From positions 2,914,001-2,978,000 of the forward strand of contig JAXRKN010000036.1 in NCBI GenBank assembly GCA_038502055.1: a stretch of DNA of 64,000 bases, read 5' to 3'. Shown here piece by piece: positions 32,973 to 44,221 of the stretch (position 1 is its first letter; each line of letters starts with the position of its first letter). A program made the translations under genes and the position numbers. The notes under the pieces were generated by a model. That model did no database searches and had not been told where the DNA came from. It saw only the letters and a program-made list of their open reading frames with translations. This stretch comes from Tanytarsus gracilentus. Lineage: Eukaryota; Arthropoda; Insecta; Diptera; Chironomidae.

Positions 32973-35713
32973 ATGCGAACTAAAACTTTGGTGTGTTATG
33001 CACTTTCGTGTACCAGCACGTTATCGGTCGTGTTGATGGTTTTAGCTTTATTTCTATATGAAGAAGATTTCTTGAGTAAATTCACCGAGGAAGATCACTT
33101 CTTAACCTCATTGATAAAGCCCGATAGCACTGCGATCATGTTTTATACTTTGTAATTCTTGTTAATCATTTTAATTTCAAATTTAATGACTAAAATTATA
33201 ATTTTAGCGAAACAAATCCAAAAGATCTCGATTACAATTGGGAAAGACTCGAAGAAGCGGTTAGAGATGATGAAAAGATGAATCACATCTCTATTAAGAA
33301 AATCGAATGTACAGTCTTCAAGCCACTTTGTAGCAAATTTGAGGTCGAAAATTATCCAACAATTGCTTGGATGCAACGTGGAAAAATTATCGAAAAATTT
33401 GAAGGCGATCAAACGAGTTTTAAGAGCTTGAAATCTTTTGTTGATCGAATGAGTCAAGAGCAGGCGAAAACAACAGAAATTACGACTGATACACCGACAG
33501 ATGTGACAGAAATATCAATGACAGATACTGAAACAATTTTGCCTCTTGAGTCATCAAATTTTGATGAAACAACAGTTCAAGTGACTGAATCTCCGGTTGT
33601 AGAGGAAGTTAAAAGCACAAAGCATGTCCATTTTGCACCTGAAGATCCAAATCTACCACGATCGAGTACCGATAGAATGGATCCAATGTATTATCATCCA
33701 AAAATATTCACAAAAAATCAACCATCGTCGTCACCTATAAAATTTAATCCGAAATTTCAAAAATTTTCCGAGGAGAATGGAAAAAGTTTTTATCGAAAAG
33801 ATAAAGGTGATTTTGGTAAAAAAGCCAAAAGTACCCCACATGGTAAAAAATATGAAGCGCCCTCATCTAGTTCATCATCTGAAAATACTTCGAAATCCTC
33901 TCACCAAAACAAGGAACACTCTAGCAGAGAATCAATGTCTTTTGAACATAGTGGAAGCCATTCTAAAAGTTATTATAAAAAACATCCTGATTCGAATGTC
34001 GGTAAACCCTATGACCGATCATCTAGAAGCGATTCAAAATCTAAATCAAGATCTTATGAGACGCGAGAAGAATTTTCAGAATCCAGTGAAAAATTTTCTA
34101 ATTCAAAATCCAAGTCTGTTGAGTCAAATGAAGATAATTCTAAACCGATCGATTCTCGTGAAGAAAAATCTAAATCTAGTTCAGTTGAAAAGGGTTCTAA
34201 TTCCAAGTCGAGTTCTGCCCATTCGTCCTCACATCCAAGTGGCTCAGATGAAAGCGCGTATAAAAAAGATGTCATTACTGAAATATTGAAAAAGGATAAA
34301 GCTGAAAGGTCCTTAGAGAAAGCTTCAAAATCGTCCGAAAATATATCTAAAATTCCTAAAAAAGAAACCGGAAAATCAATTCAAAAATCGCAACCAAAAG
34401 AGGTCACTAAAAGTTTGAAAGAATCAAATGAAGAAAGCACCACTAAAGCTACAACAGAAAACCCAATCATAAAATCGTCTGCAAGGGATTCAAAAGCAAT
34501 CAAAAAATCAAAACCAATGTCAACAGAAAAATCTTCAAAATCAAGTTCACAAAGTGTGAAGAAATCACTAGAAAAGGCTTCAAAGTCTAAGGAAGTAAAA
34601 AAGAGCTTTGATAAAGATGAAACTAAAACAGCAGAAGTAAAGTCTACTCCGCCTTTAACAGTCAAAAGCTCAAAGAAATCAATCGAGAAAGAATCAAATA
34701 AAAAGGATTTTAATTCTCAAGATCAGAAGAGCTTAGAAAAAGTTAAAGTTGAATCTGAAGAAAAACAAGAAAGCACATTGAAAGCAGATTTTGTTAAAAG
34801 CTCACTAAAGTCCATCGAAACAAAAAGTAAAGTTTCTTCGCAGCAAAGCTCTGATCATAGCAAAATTAAAAGCACAATCAAAAATGAATCTCCTTCTAGG
34901 TCAGTTCTTTTAAACAAATCTGGGGAACCTCGTGGCGAATCAAAATCAACAAATCGCCATGCAAAAATTTCCAAACCGAAATCAACAAATTCTAAAAGCT
35001 CAGGATTAAAAGATGAAAAACTAGAAAAACCAGTAAAAACTTCAAAAAATGATTCCCAACCCTCACTCGAAAAACCTGATTTAAAAAGTTCTGAAAAAAA
35101 CACAACCGAAATTCCTACTGACTATGAAGATTCATCAGAATATGACGAAGACTACTTTGATGGCCAAACTATTAATTTTGCAGATCTTTTCAAGTCAGTT
35201 GAAGATGATAAAAGTGATGAAAAAGTTGACACGAGTGAAGAAATGGAAATAGTCAGATATTTCCCATCAACTTCTTCTGAACAATCAAGCGAAGAAGAAG
35301 AGAAAGAAATAAGTGATGAGAAAAATTCAAAAGAGCAACCTAAATTAGATGCAAAGACCAACTTAACAGAAGAAGCCAAGAATTCAGAAAGTCTCCAAGA
35401 AAAAGAAATTCCTAAAGTTGTAAATCAAGACACTCAGGATGAAAAAATAATTAATCTTGAAATTAAAATCAAAGACGAAATTCCATCAACAATAAAGGAA
35501 GCTCCAAAAGAAGAGAAATTGACTACTGACAAAATCTTAGTTCAGGACATACCAATTCAAAAGGACGAAAGTAAAGAAAAAGAAGTAAAAGTTCAATACG
35601 AAAGAACTAGACATAGAAATGACAAGGATAGGACTCAAAGAATTGCACAAGAAAAAGATTTAAAGATTGAAAAGGAAGAAACTACAACACAACCTAAAAT
35701 CGACGTTCGATAA
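32973..35713 (+). CDS. Thioredoxin-fold protein, member 4, with ~750-residue Ser/Lys/Glu-rich tail
   Basis: Exons 32973-33151 and 33208-35713 join in phase 2 to 894 residues. Residues 1-35 contain a hydrophobic signal or anchor (STLSVVLMVLALFLYEEDF). The thioredoxin fold covers about 45-140: AIMFYTFETNPKDLDYN where CxxC would be, then KIECTVFKPLCSKFEVENYP (with the cis-Pro) and GKIIEKFEGD. The redox site is missing. From about residue 150 to the end, the protein is low-complexity and rich in Ser, Lys, Glu and Thr (SSSSSENTSKSSHQ, KSLEKASKSKEVKKS). I see no cysteine there. S-x-E motifs, the target of secretory-pathway casein kinases such as Fam20C, are frequent. The role is unknown; a secreted phosphoprotein or structural secretion is an inference. 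Confidence 0.78.
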
Positions 35714-35818
35714 TTTTTTGATGATCTTCATAAGTTTTCATCCTAATTGAAACCTCAAAGATCTAAAATTAAGTTCACATTATATTTTGCATTTTATTTG
35801 TCACTCGCTTATAAACTT

Positions 35819-38302
35819 TTAATTCAATAAATCGTCAATGGAATTTGAAGCATTTTCATTTGTCATCTTTCCAATCACCAAATCAATTTCGTCTAAACCT
35901 AATTCCGTAAGAAAGTCCTGAGCGGCTGGAGATGTTTGATTATTTAAACTTAAGCCTTGTAGATCGGGAAGAAGCGTGTTGCTAGATGGAGCTGTTAATA
36001 AATCAAGATTTGAGGATGTTAAAGTGCTCGATGTTGTTTCCTTTGAATGTCCGTTTAAATTTTCTGTCTGCGGGGTCATTATGAGATCAAAGAGATCTTG
36101 ATTGGTTGTTGAAACATCATTACTCGATGGTTTCTTGTTTTCCTTTGCCTCCTCAGCTTGAATGACTTCTTCTCCTTCCTCCTGGCCATCGGCACTGAAT
36201 GTTTTTGTCGACTGATACTCGAAAGCGTCAGACTTTAAGCTAACTTCGATGGGAAAAAGCGATTTAGTTGTGTCGAATTTTGCCATTGAATCTTGCGTGA
36301 ACTTTAAGAGACCTTCCAATAATTTTTTAAGATTATCTGCCAAGCTCTGAGCATGTTTAGCTTCGAGGAGCTCAATTTTTTCCAACACATCATTTCGTAG
36401 TTTCGCGAATTTCGCTCGAGCCTCTTGACGACATCTCAAGACAAGTCGATACTCATAATTTCCAGTCTCAACTCTATATAGTGGCTCCTGGATCGATGAA
36501 TAGCTTTGTTCCTCATCATCCATCTCCTTAACTTTTAAACAATAGCTTAAGTATGCAAATTTACTATCTGCATATTTTCTGACAGTCAATTTAGTGTCGG
36601 GAATGGCTTTGTTGAGGTAAGTACCAAAATTTCCAATAACAGGCTTGAGTGCTTTTATCATCGCAATTCCTTCCTTCTCGAGTGTTCGATGCATTTCTCC
36701 GAAAGCTCGATAAGCTTCAGATGCGACTGGTTGAGGCTCTCGAATGGACATTTGACAAAATTCAGTTCCAAATGCGTGCATAAGTTGAAACACATTAAAG
36801 TAAGCTTTAAGTACACGCTTGCAATAGTCGACTAGTCCTCGATACATAAGCTCAGTGCCTTCCAATTCCTTAAGTCTTTTCACCAAACTGTCATTGCATA
36901 AAATCGCTCGAGAAAATCCAAGTGCGTCCGCTGTCTTTGTGCTCATATTTTCCACAAGTCGATGCTTAATCTTCTTCAATGCAATATCGAGAGAATCAGC
37001 TTGAGCGTTTTCAGCATGAAGCTTATTAAAATGAATTGTTACTTCATTTTCAGCTGATTGAATCATTTTTGCAACTTCAACTTTTGTTTTGCCCTTTACA
37101 CTCGATCCATTAACTCCAAGCAATTCGTCACCACTTTGAAGTGTGCCTTCACGTGCAACAGGTGTGTTATCGAAAACCTGAACGATATAGAGACATGGAC
37201 AGTAAGGTCCTCCACCGCCAATCGATATTCCAATCATGTTAGAATTGTCTTTCTTGATCACAACATATCCTGACGAGACAGTCATGCCCCTAAAAGAGAA
37301 ATATTAATTTTTTTGCATCAAAACGGAGTTTGACTTATGACCTAATTATAGCGATAGCAACACAAAATGATAGCGAGCATGCAAAGAGGTAGAAGAGGGT
37401 GCATTCGAGGATTGTTTGTAATTTATATCAAAAATGACATAATTTACGAATAAACCCGTTTCAACTTACAGCCTTGACATCTCTTCCCGCTGACTTATAC
37501 GAATCATACGCTGATGATGCTCGCTTTCAGTTTCTTTTTCACCACCGAAATATAATTCCGCCTCGGGCAATTCGTCATTAGATTTAAAAGGTTTTTCCTC
37601 AACGACATTATTCTCTATGAGGACGGCCTTGCCTGGTAAGGGAGACAGTTGATTTTCCTTACAACTAATTTTATTGTCTGACTCAGTCACTGGTGAGGTT
37701 GTAAAGCTTGTGTCCAAAAGAGGTCTGTTCCTTTTTTTGTTGCATACGCGAGAGGAAAAAATTCAAAGTTTTTTGTAACTTTTTATACAAAATGAAAAAT
37801 TCATTCAAATGCAAAAAATGATGATGAAAAAAAATGGAAATCAACAGATGGTTGCAGATGTGCTCAATCGAATTCCAGTTTGTAAATTTTCTTTCCAAGA
37901 TTTTTCATGCGGGTGCACGTAAACTGAATGTTGAGCACATCTGACTGCACATTTATAAATTTTAAGAGGGGGAGAAAAAATGAGAAAAATTTTGTGTAAC
38001 ATTAAAATTTATTTACTCAATCTTTCAACCCATAACTAAAATGTTTCAATTACTTTTTGTCTTTTTGAGCGAAATAACGAACTCCACTGATATAAGCGAG
38101 CTTCTCGAATGGAAAAAATGTCCACATAATTTTTTTATAACAAAACACAACCAAAAAAATCGATAATGACAGAAAGATGAAATAATTGTTTATTTTTCAT
38201 GCAAAGAAAAGTTTTTAAAAAAGAAAATTATGGTACTTTGATTGATTTTACTTACATTGTGTCTTCTTCCAAATAATAATCGTCATTTAAGGCTTGCAAC
38301 AT
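35819..38302 (-). CDS. PICK1: PICK1 (PDZ and BAR/AH domain protein)
   Basis: Basic exons (minus) 38302-38256 and 37289-35819 join in phase 2 to 505 residues. The start MLQALNDDYYLEEDTM matches the acidic PICK1 N-terminus. The PDZ (about 24-105) has MIGISIGGGGPYCPCLYIVQ and GKTKVEVAKMIQ. The arfaptin-homology/BAR domain (about 120-360) contains KHRLVENMSTKTADALGFSR, YLNKAIPDTKLTVRKY, SYCLKVKEMDDEEQSYS and PLYRVETGNYEYRLVLRCRQ. The tail is acidic, then Ser/Thr/Asn-rich (DLFDLIMTP, SIDDLLN). PICK1 binds PKC-alpha and receptor tails and bends membranes in traffic of receptors and dense-core vesicles. A third exon, 37724-37470, can be included in frame and is listed separately. Confidence 0.96.
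37470..37724 (-). CDS. In-frame cassette exon of PICK1 (85 residues)
   Basis: Between the first exon and the PDZ exon lies a stop-free 255-nt segment. It has an acceptor (GGAACAG|AC, weak polypyrimidine tract) and a good donor (GGCT|GTAAGT), both in phase 2. Inclusion therefore adds exactly 85 residues (PLLDTSFTTSPV... ...RISQREEMSRL) between the acidic N-terminus and the PDZ domain without changing frame. The residues are polar and acidic with no known domain. It could instead be the end of an alternative first exon with an upstream start that I cannot see. Confidence 0.6.
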
Positions 38303-38878
38303 TTTTAAAAATAATTTTTTCGATTCTCACAATTTTAAGCTTGTTAGAAAATTTTCTACATTGAAAAACTTCCAGTGGAAAATTGATTTAAGGGTGCTGT
38401 GGAAAAGGGGAAATTCAAATAGTTCGTTAAAATTGCACACGTGCGTTGATGAGAAATTTATTAATAATTTAGTTTTTCTAAAAATTTGGTTCACAAATTT
38501 GCTCAACACATTTTTATTTCAATAATTTCAAGTGACTTTAAAAAATCCAGTTTATTTGAATGAATTTCAAAGACATGTTCAGTTGAGTTTTTTCCTTCAA
38601 GCACAAGAACAAAAAAGTATTGTTCAATATTTACGTGTTTACTCATATGAACATTCATTTCAAAATCCTTTTTATTATTTGCAGACAAAAAGTGAACAAC
38701 AATTATGTTTTCACATTCATGAGATCGTTGACGATATAAAACTTTATAAAGGCTGCTCACCGAACACTTATAAAAGTATAAGGTTAAATAGGGTCAAACA
38801 AAAAATAAAATCCTGCCGAGAGCTGAAAAAAATTACATATAAAATTTACTTTGTAAAATGAAAAAGTTTATTAAAAAA
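38303..38878. other. Gap between PICK1 and the interspersed repeat
   Basis: It holds the PICK1 promoter. Two overlapping opposite-strand open frames (38532-38861 and 38503-38760) have no family resemblance and AT-driven composition; I do not call them genes. Confidence 0.4.
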
Positions 38879-39710
38879 ATGTTTCAAAACCCACACGTGG
38901 GTGTTGCCGCGTAACCCACTTGTAACAGATCAGTGTTTAAAAATCAAGTGCATAAAAAATGAGTTTAAGTCAATCCGCACACTATGGCTGTCCGTGGCAG
39001 TCCTGTTCGACCATTGCTCAAAAATCGTCTATGTCATTAGATTCCTGGTCCAATTACGAGTTCAACGATACCCATGAAGTCATAGTTCTGAAAAATGGAC
39101 ATTTTGGCTGTCCGTGGCACTGCTGGCCGTCTATGATGGACATTCATCAAAAATCATCAATGCCATTCGATTCCTGGTCCAATTACGAGTTCAACGAGAT
39201 ACATGAAGCCATAGTTCTGAAAAATGGACATTTTGGCTGTCCGTGGCACTGCTGGCCGGCCATGATGGACATTCCTAAAAATCTTCTATATCAATCGATT
39301 CATGGTCCAACCACGAGTTCAACGATACCCATGAAGCCAGAGTTCTGAAATATGGACATGGTGGCTGTCTATGGCACGACCATAGGGCAGGACTCGAAAA
39401 TATGTTGTCAATCGTTCCTGGTCAACTTACGCTTCAATGCCAATCGAGTTCTGGTCCAATCACGAGTTCAACGATACCCATGAAGCCATATAAGAGAAAA
39501 TTTGTATGAAAAATGGACGTTATGGCCGTCCATGGCCGACCTAGGTCATGACTAAAAAATAGTAGTGCCGCCATTAGACCCTAGGCTACCACTGGCGAAA
39601 CTGAGTCTCTAGCTGGTCCAGGGACCGAGATCTCGCTTGTGCAGACGGACAGACGGACGGACGGACGGAATCACGAGCATATAAGCGTTACACCACTTTG
39701 TGGGTTACGC
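38879..39710 (+). repeat. Interspersed repeat, copy A (832 bp) with internal ~129-bp tandem units
   Basis: The left end carries a hairpin, ACCCACACGTGGGT, then GCGTAACCCAC. The right end has a GGAC tetranucleotide run (39648-39668), GAGCATATAAGCGTTAC and GTGGGTTACGC, so GCGTAACCCAC is inverted at the two ends. Both sides are flanked by TAAAAAA (38872-38878 and 39711-39717). Inside, the block GGCTGTCCGTGGCA recurs at 38986, 39106 and 39235, with decayed copies near 39363 and 39524. Two other copies in the window share its ends or interior. It has no recognisable transposase and is unclassified. Confidence 0.8.
38959..39348 (+). other. Repeat-encoded open frame with 43-residue units
   Basis: Because the internal repeat is 129 bp (43 codons), one frame stays open for 129 codons across the array. 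The repeating peptide contains SWSNYEFN, EAIVLKNGHFG and CPWHCWP. The same motifs appear in copy B on the other strand (ORF 43144-42929). I infer that this is a by-product of repeat length rather than a gene, but the shared frame in two copies deserves a check. Confidence 0.35.
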
Positions 39711-40040
39711 TAAAAAACTGTTTAGAAATATTCCAGGAATTTTTAAAGTTTTATTTTTTTAAACTGAACTTTGCGTGACACAACAAAGTTTCATAATACT
39801 TTTAACATATTTTAATAGTTTACAATTCAACAAATAAGAAATAAGTTTATTAAGTTTCAACAAAATTAAAACTGAAAATTCTTTGGCTCAAAATAAATTC
39901 AATTTAATACTTTAAAATAAGATTTATATCTGATGAGAAAACCCTTCCACGCTTTGTTTGCACACGAGGATAATTGAAATAATTACTTTAAGAGAGTCAA
40001 ATAAAAGAAACACAAAACTCAATATAAAAGCTCCAAGTAA

Positions 40041-43000
40041 CTAAATTATTTGTGAGGTTGGAGTGTCTCGTTGTGATGTATACGGCTTCAGGGAGTTTGA
40101 TTCAAAAGTCTTTTGAATTTTTACCTCGAGCACAATAGAATCGTTTCTGATGTATGTTCCACTAAGAAAAAAGGGTAAAAAGGACATTTTAATATTATCA
40201 AGCAATTCAATTGTAGCAAAAATCTTAAAATAAAAAATCTAAAAATTAATTTTCACTCACCCGTTGATTGTTTGATGTGGAATGTGTATGTATTGATTCT
40301 GATACTCGAACTTATCGTTACGTTTCTTTGTAATTATAAGTTTTGTTACATCAACTGCATTATTGATGTCGTCAGGTTGATCTCTCAAAATTATGTCCGC
40401 TTGTAACTTACACGGCCAAGGTAAAAGTGTATCGTACTCTCCATTCACGACCGTAAGGCATGCAATTAAATTACGATTTTTCCACGTTCCAATTCCATTC
40501 AGGTACACATCAAGTCGCAATGCGTATCCATAATGTTTATTAGAAAATAATGGTGATTTGATTGGCACTTCAGATTCCCTCGCCACATTTAGCTTGCGCG
40601 AAAAATGATTTATCCTCCATATTAGGTGACCACGAATGTTTGTAATCATGTTGAATTGTCTCTGAACCTTTAAATGTTCTTGGAGATCGGCTAACGCTTG
40701 TTTTGTCTCATAAACTATTTCCTTATACATTTCAACTTGCTTCTCAAGCTTTTCCGACTTATCTTCAATCTCATTTATTGTATTCGTTATTTGCTTAACG
40801 CTGTAGTCAGTTTTAGAATGCCGTTCATTTAAATTGCCCAATAAAATTGTGGTTGAAGCCATTTCTGATTCTATATTATCCACTCGAGACAATGAGTGCA
40901 TGATGCCATCACTAAAGAAGGAAAAAATTGTTATAATATTTTTTGTGCTTGAATTAAATCGATTAAGTCAGTTTGAATAAAAATTTATACAAGTGCATCA
41001 ATATTTTTTGTGTCTAATTTAATCACATTTTGAATGTCTGCTCTGTGAGACCCTCATCGAAGTGAAACATTTGCAAATATTTGAATGCTGTAGCATCTGC
41101 ACACACACACGATTTGCATTTAAAATATTCAGGATCGTTTAGATCAATCCATCATAATGTGTGCATACTTACTCAGTATAGTTGAGTTGATTCTGCTGCA
41201 GAACCTCCATCTGAGTCACTTTGTCATTTATGGCTGCAATATATTTTACCAAATCATTCACATCGTCAGATGACTGATAACGTAGATGTTGAATTTCGTT
41301 TTCTACATGACGTGATGCGATGACAACATATGAAACGATACAGCACATTTATTGAATGAAATCGATATAGAAGATTTTTTAGCATATGAATGGCACAAAG
41401 TGTAGTCCCTTAAGTGATTCTCTACCCACTCACCTAGTCGCTTACAAGACTCTCGTAAATCTGTCAATGGCAATGTTGATGATGTTGGTGCTTCATGCGT
41501 TGGCGTCGATGTTATTTTCGTCTCAATCGTGCTCAATGTTCGCGTTATCTCTTGACGAAAGCCTTTTATTTCCTGGAGGTTAAAATTAAGTCAAAAGTGT
41601 TGTAAAAATTTTATTACACAGAAAATTTACTTGAAATTGCTCGAGAAGGTTATCAACGACACCGTGAAAATCCTTTATTTCCAAATGACGGCACTCCCTT
41701 TCCTCTTCAATTCTCTTTTGAAGAAGGTTCAATACCTCACTGACTTTCAATGTCCACTCGTCTGTGATCTTAAAGGGTGTTCGAAAAATTTTCAAGGGTT
41801 AATTTTATTTTTAGCCTCGAAATTATCTCACGAATGCCAAAAATTTATGTCAAAAAAGTCTTTAGAGCAACTCACTTGATTTCTTTTCTTTAAATTTCCT
41901 AAATCACTTATCAACTCATATCGCATTCGAATTTCTTCATTCAACTCTTTTCTCAAATATGACAGGTCTTCTTCAATTGCCTTAAGTTTTTCATTATTAA
42001 GCGCTATAATTAGAGAATCATCCTTGCTGCCATTTGGTTTCGTCGAATCACGTATAACACAACATTTTAGATGTTTATCCATGTTTTTTCGTGTAATGAA
42101 AGCTGTGCAGTTGTTAGGGCACTTTTCGAGAACTTCACCGCATGATTGTAAGTGGTTCTAAAAGAGAATTAATGACAATATTAATTAACGTTAATTAAGG
42201 GCGATAATTTTTAAGCAATTTTTTTAGATTTCATGCACAAATGAAATTTTTTAAATAAAATTGGCTCTCAGTTTTAAAACTTTTAAACTGACAATTTTAA
42301 TAATCACACAAGCTTCATTTCGAGGTATCAACCTTAATTATCGGACCTTCCGTTCAAAAGTTATAGCGGTTTTTAAAGCGTCAGTCTTAGGAAAATTTGT
42401 TGAATTTTTAAAGTGTGTGGTATCAATGGCGTTGTTTGCTGATGACATAAAATATGAGAAACACGAATTTAGTAAATTTAATTGCTTCTCTTCATTCTGT
42501 AAAAAAATTAGACTCATCAATGCTTATGATCGCAAGATTTTGTACCATTTTAATAGGACTGAAAAATTCCTAAGACTGACGGTAAATTCAAATAACAAAA
42601 AACCGTTAAATATAAACATAAAAAAAGTCAAAAATAATTTTTCATTTAATAATTTTAAGAATTTGATGGCCATCGCCAAAAGATGTGACGCAAAAGTCAA
42701 AAATTTATTATTTTAATTTTTGAAAGAAATGGAACGATCTCGTTCCTTTTATTGTCTTAGTTTTTTCCACGCCGTTTTTAAAATCACTTTTTAACGTAAC
42801 CCACCAAATTTAACGCTTATATGCTCATCTTTCCATCCGTCCGTCCGTCTGTCCGTCCGCACCATCGAGTCATGACCAAAGGTCGTGCCATGGACGGCCA
42901 TAATGTCACTTTTCATACAAATTTTCGCTTATATGGCTTCATGGGTATCGTTGAACTTGTAATTGGACCACGAATCGATTGATATAGATGATTTTTTTAA

Positions 43001-44221
43001 AATGTCCATCACGGACGGCCAATAGTGCCACGGACAGCCAAAATGTCCATTTTTCAGAACTATGGCTTCATGTATCTCGTTGAACTCGTCCTTTGATGCC
43101 GAGTAGGATGGAATGAGTTCGAGGTACTTAGGACTTAGGTTCATAAAGCCTAGAGTCCAAAATAAATCGTAAGGTCAAATTTTTAAAATCTTGTCCACTA
43201 AATATATTTTTAAAGTTATAACTGTTTGGATTAACCAAAATGTCCAGATTGACTTAATTGATTTTTTATGAACTTGATTTTTCAGGGGTTTAAGTCGTTC
43301 GACCGATAACCAATGGTCGGCTAATAACGGTCGGTCCTTAAATCCCTGTGATTTTTAATTACTATCTATACATGTTCCACATTGGTTTTATTTTTTTGAC
43401 CCACGTCGTTTGTTTTTTTAAAATGTTGATAATTTCTCCTTACTTTCATGTTAAAATTTCAGCGTTCTTAAAACTCACTTGAAAAATAACGGCAAAAAAA
43501 TAATTATTCAAATTTCATCGAAGTTAGCTATTTTTTTCAATTCAACACTTAAGAATTATCGTCCATAATTAAGATGAAAGGAAAATTTTTAAATTCTCAA
43601 ATTTTTAAAAAGAAAATTATTTCTTTAATAAAATAAAAAACGACTCGCAAAAAATATTTAATTTGAGCTTTTGAGCGAAATTTTTTAATTGAAAGCAAAT
43701 AAATTAAATTTTCTTTTTGAGTTAAACAATGATGCTTTGGAATTTTCTTTCATGTTTAATTTTTTTTGGCAGCAATCAAATCAAAGTGAACTTTAACTAA
43801 ATTTAAAACAGATTTTTTTAGAATTGAATTAGTTTTTAATTTTAACTAAGTTCAAGAATTTTCATTTGTTGAATTCAAAGTCAATTCAAACTCGCTGTGC
43901 TCATTGCATCAAAAAAGAATTCCAGGAAAAATATTTCATCTCAAATTGTGAGTGTAAAAGTTGTTTTGTGAAATCAAAAATAAATTCTTTAGATCATATT
44001 ACAAAATTCAAACATCAAAAGCAGCACATGGCTGATTAATTCTGTTTACACTTGACTCGCGAAACGAAATTTTATTTTATCAGCGATTGTGACTCACAAC
44101 TTTTTTTACTTCATTGCGATATCTAAAACATAATAATAAAAATTACCTTGACGCTCTTATCATCCAGCCACTCGGAACAAAAATAACATGAAGTTTTTTG
44201 AAATGTAATTTTCGTGTCCAT
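40041..44221 (-). CDS. RING-less TRAF-family signalling adaptor
   Basis: Exons (minus) 44221-44147, 42157-41876, 41768-41631, 41572-41434, 41302-41173, 40911-40261 and 40161-40041 keep phase throughout and give 511 residues. The N-terminus has TRAF-type zinc-finger Cys/His (SCYFCSEWLDD, LQSCGEVLEKCPNNCTAF, MDKHLKCC). Residues about 70-345 are coiled coil. The C-terminus is a TRAF/MATH domain (RGHLIWRINHFSRKL, GYALRLDVYLNGIGTW, NGEYDTLLPWPCKLQADIIL, INGGTYIRNDSIVLEVKI). Such proteins bind TNF-receptor or Toll-pathway partners as trimers. No RING is present, so it would be an adaptor and not an E3 ligase by itself. The 2-kb first intron contains repeat copy B. Confidence 0.9.
42788..43089 (-). 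repeat. Interspersed repeat, copy B (truncated) in TRAF intron 1
   Basis: On the plus strand it begins TTTTTAACGTAACCCACC, then AACGCTTATATGCTCATC and a CCGTCCGTCCGTCTGTCC run, the reverse complement of the right end of copy A. It continues through blocks matching the copy A tandem unit (CAGAACTATGGCTTCATG, TCGTTGAACTCGT) and then stops without the hairpin end, so it is 5'-truncated or partly deleted. Host sense is the same strand as the gene's transcript. Confidence 0.75.

Noticed and set aside
33777..34289. 170-codon alternate frame inside the Ser/Lys/Glu-rich tail of thioredoxin member 4
   Set aside because: It is a frame shadow of the low-complexity region; the main frame is continuous for over 800 codons.
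38532..38861. 109-codon plus-strand frame near PICK1
   Set aside because: No homology I can recognise, no signal or splice evidence, and an equally long opposite frame over the same DNA.
42261..42716. 151-codon plus-strand frame in TRAF intron 1
   Set aside because: Composition is K/F/N/I-rich like the surrounding AT-rich DNA and no motif is seen; only the inverted repeat inside it was kept as a weak observation.
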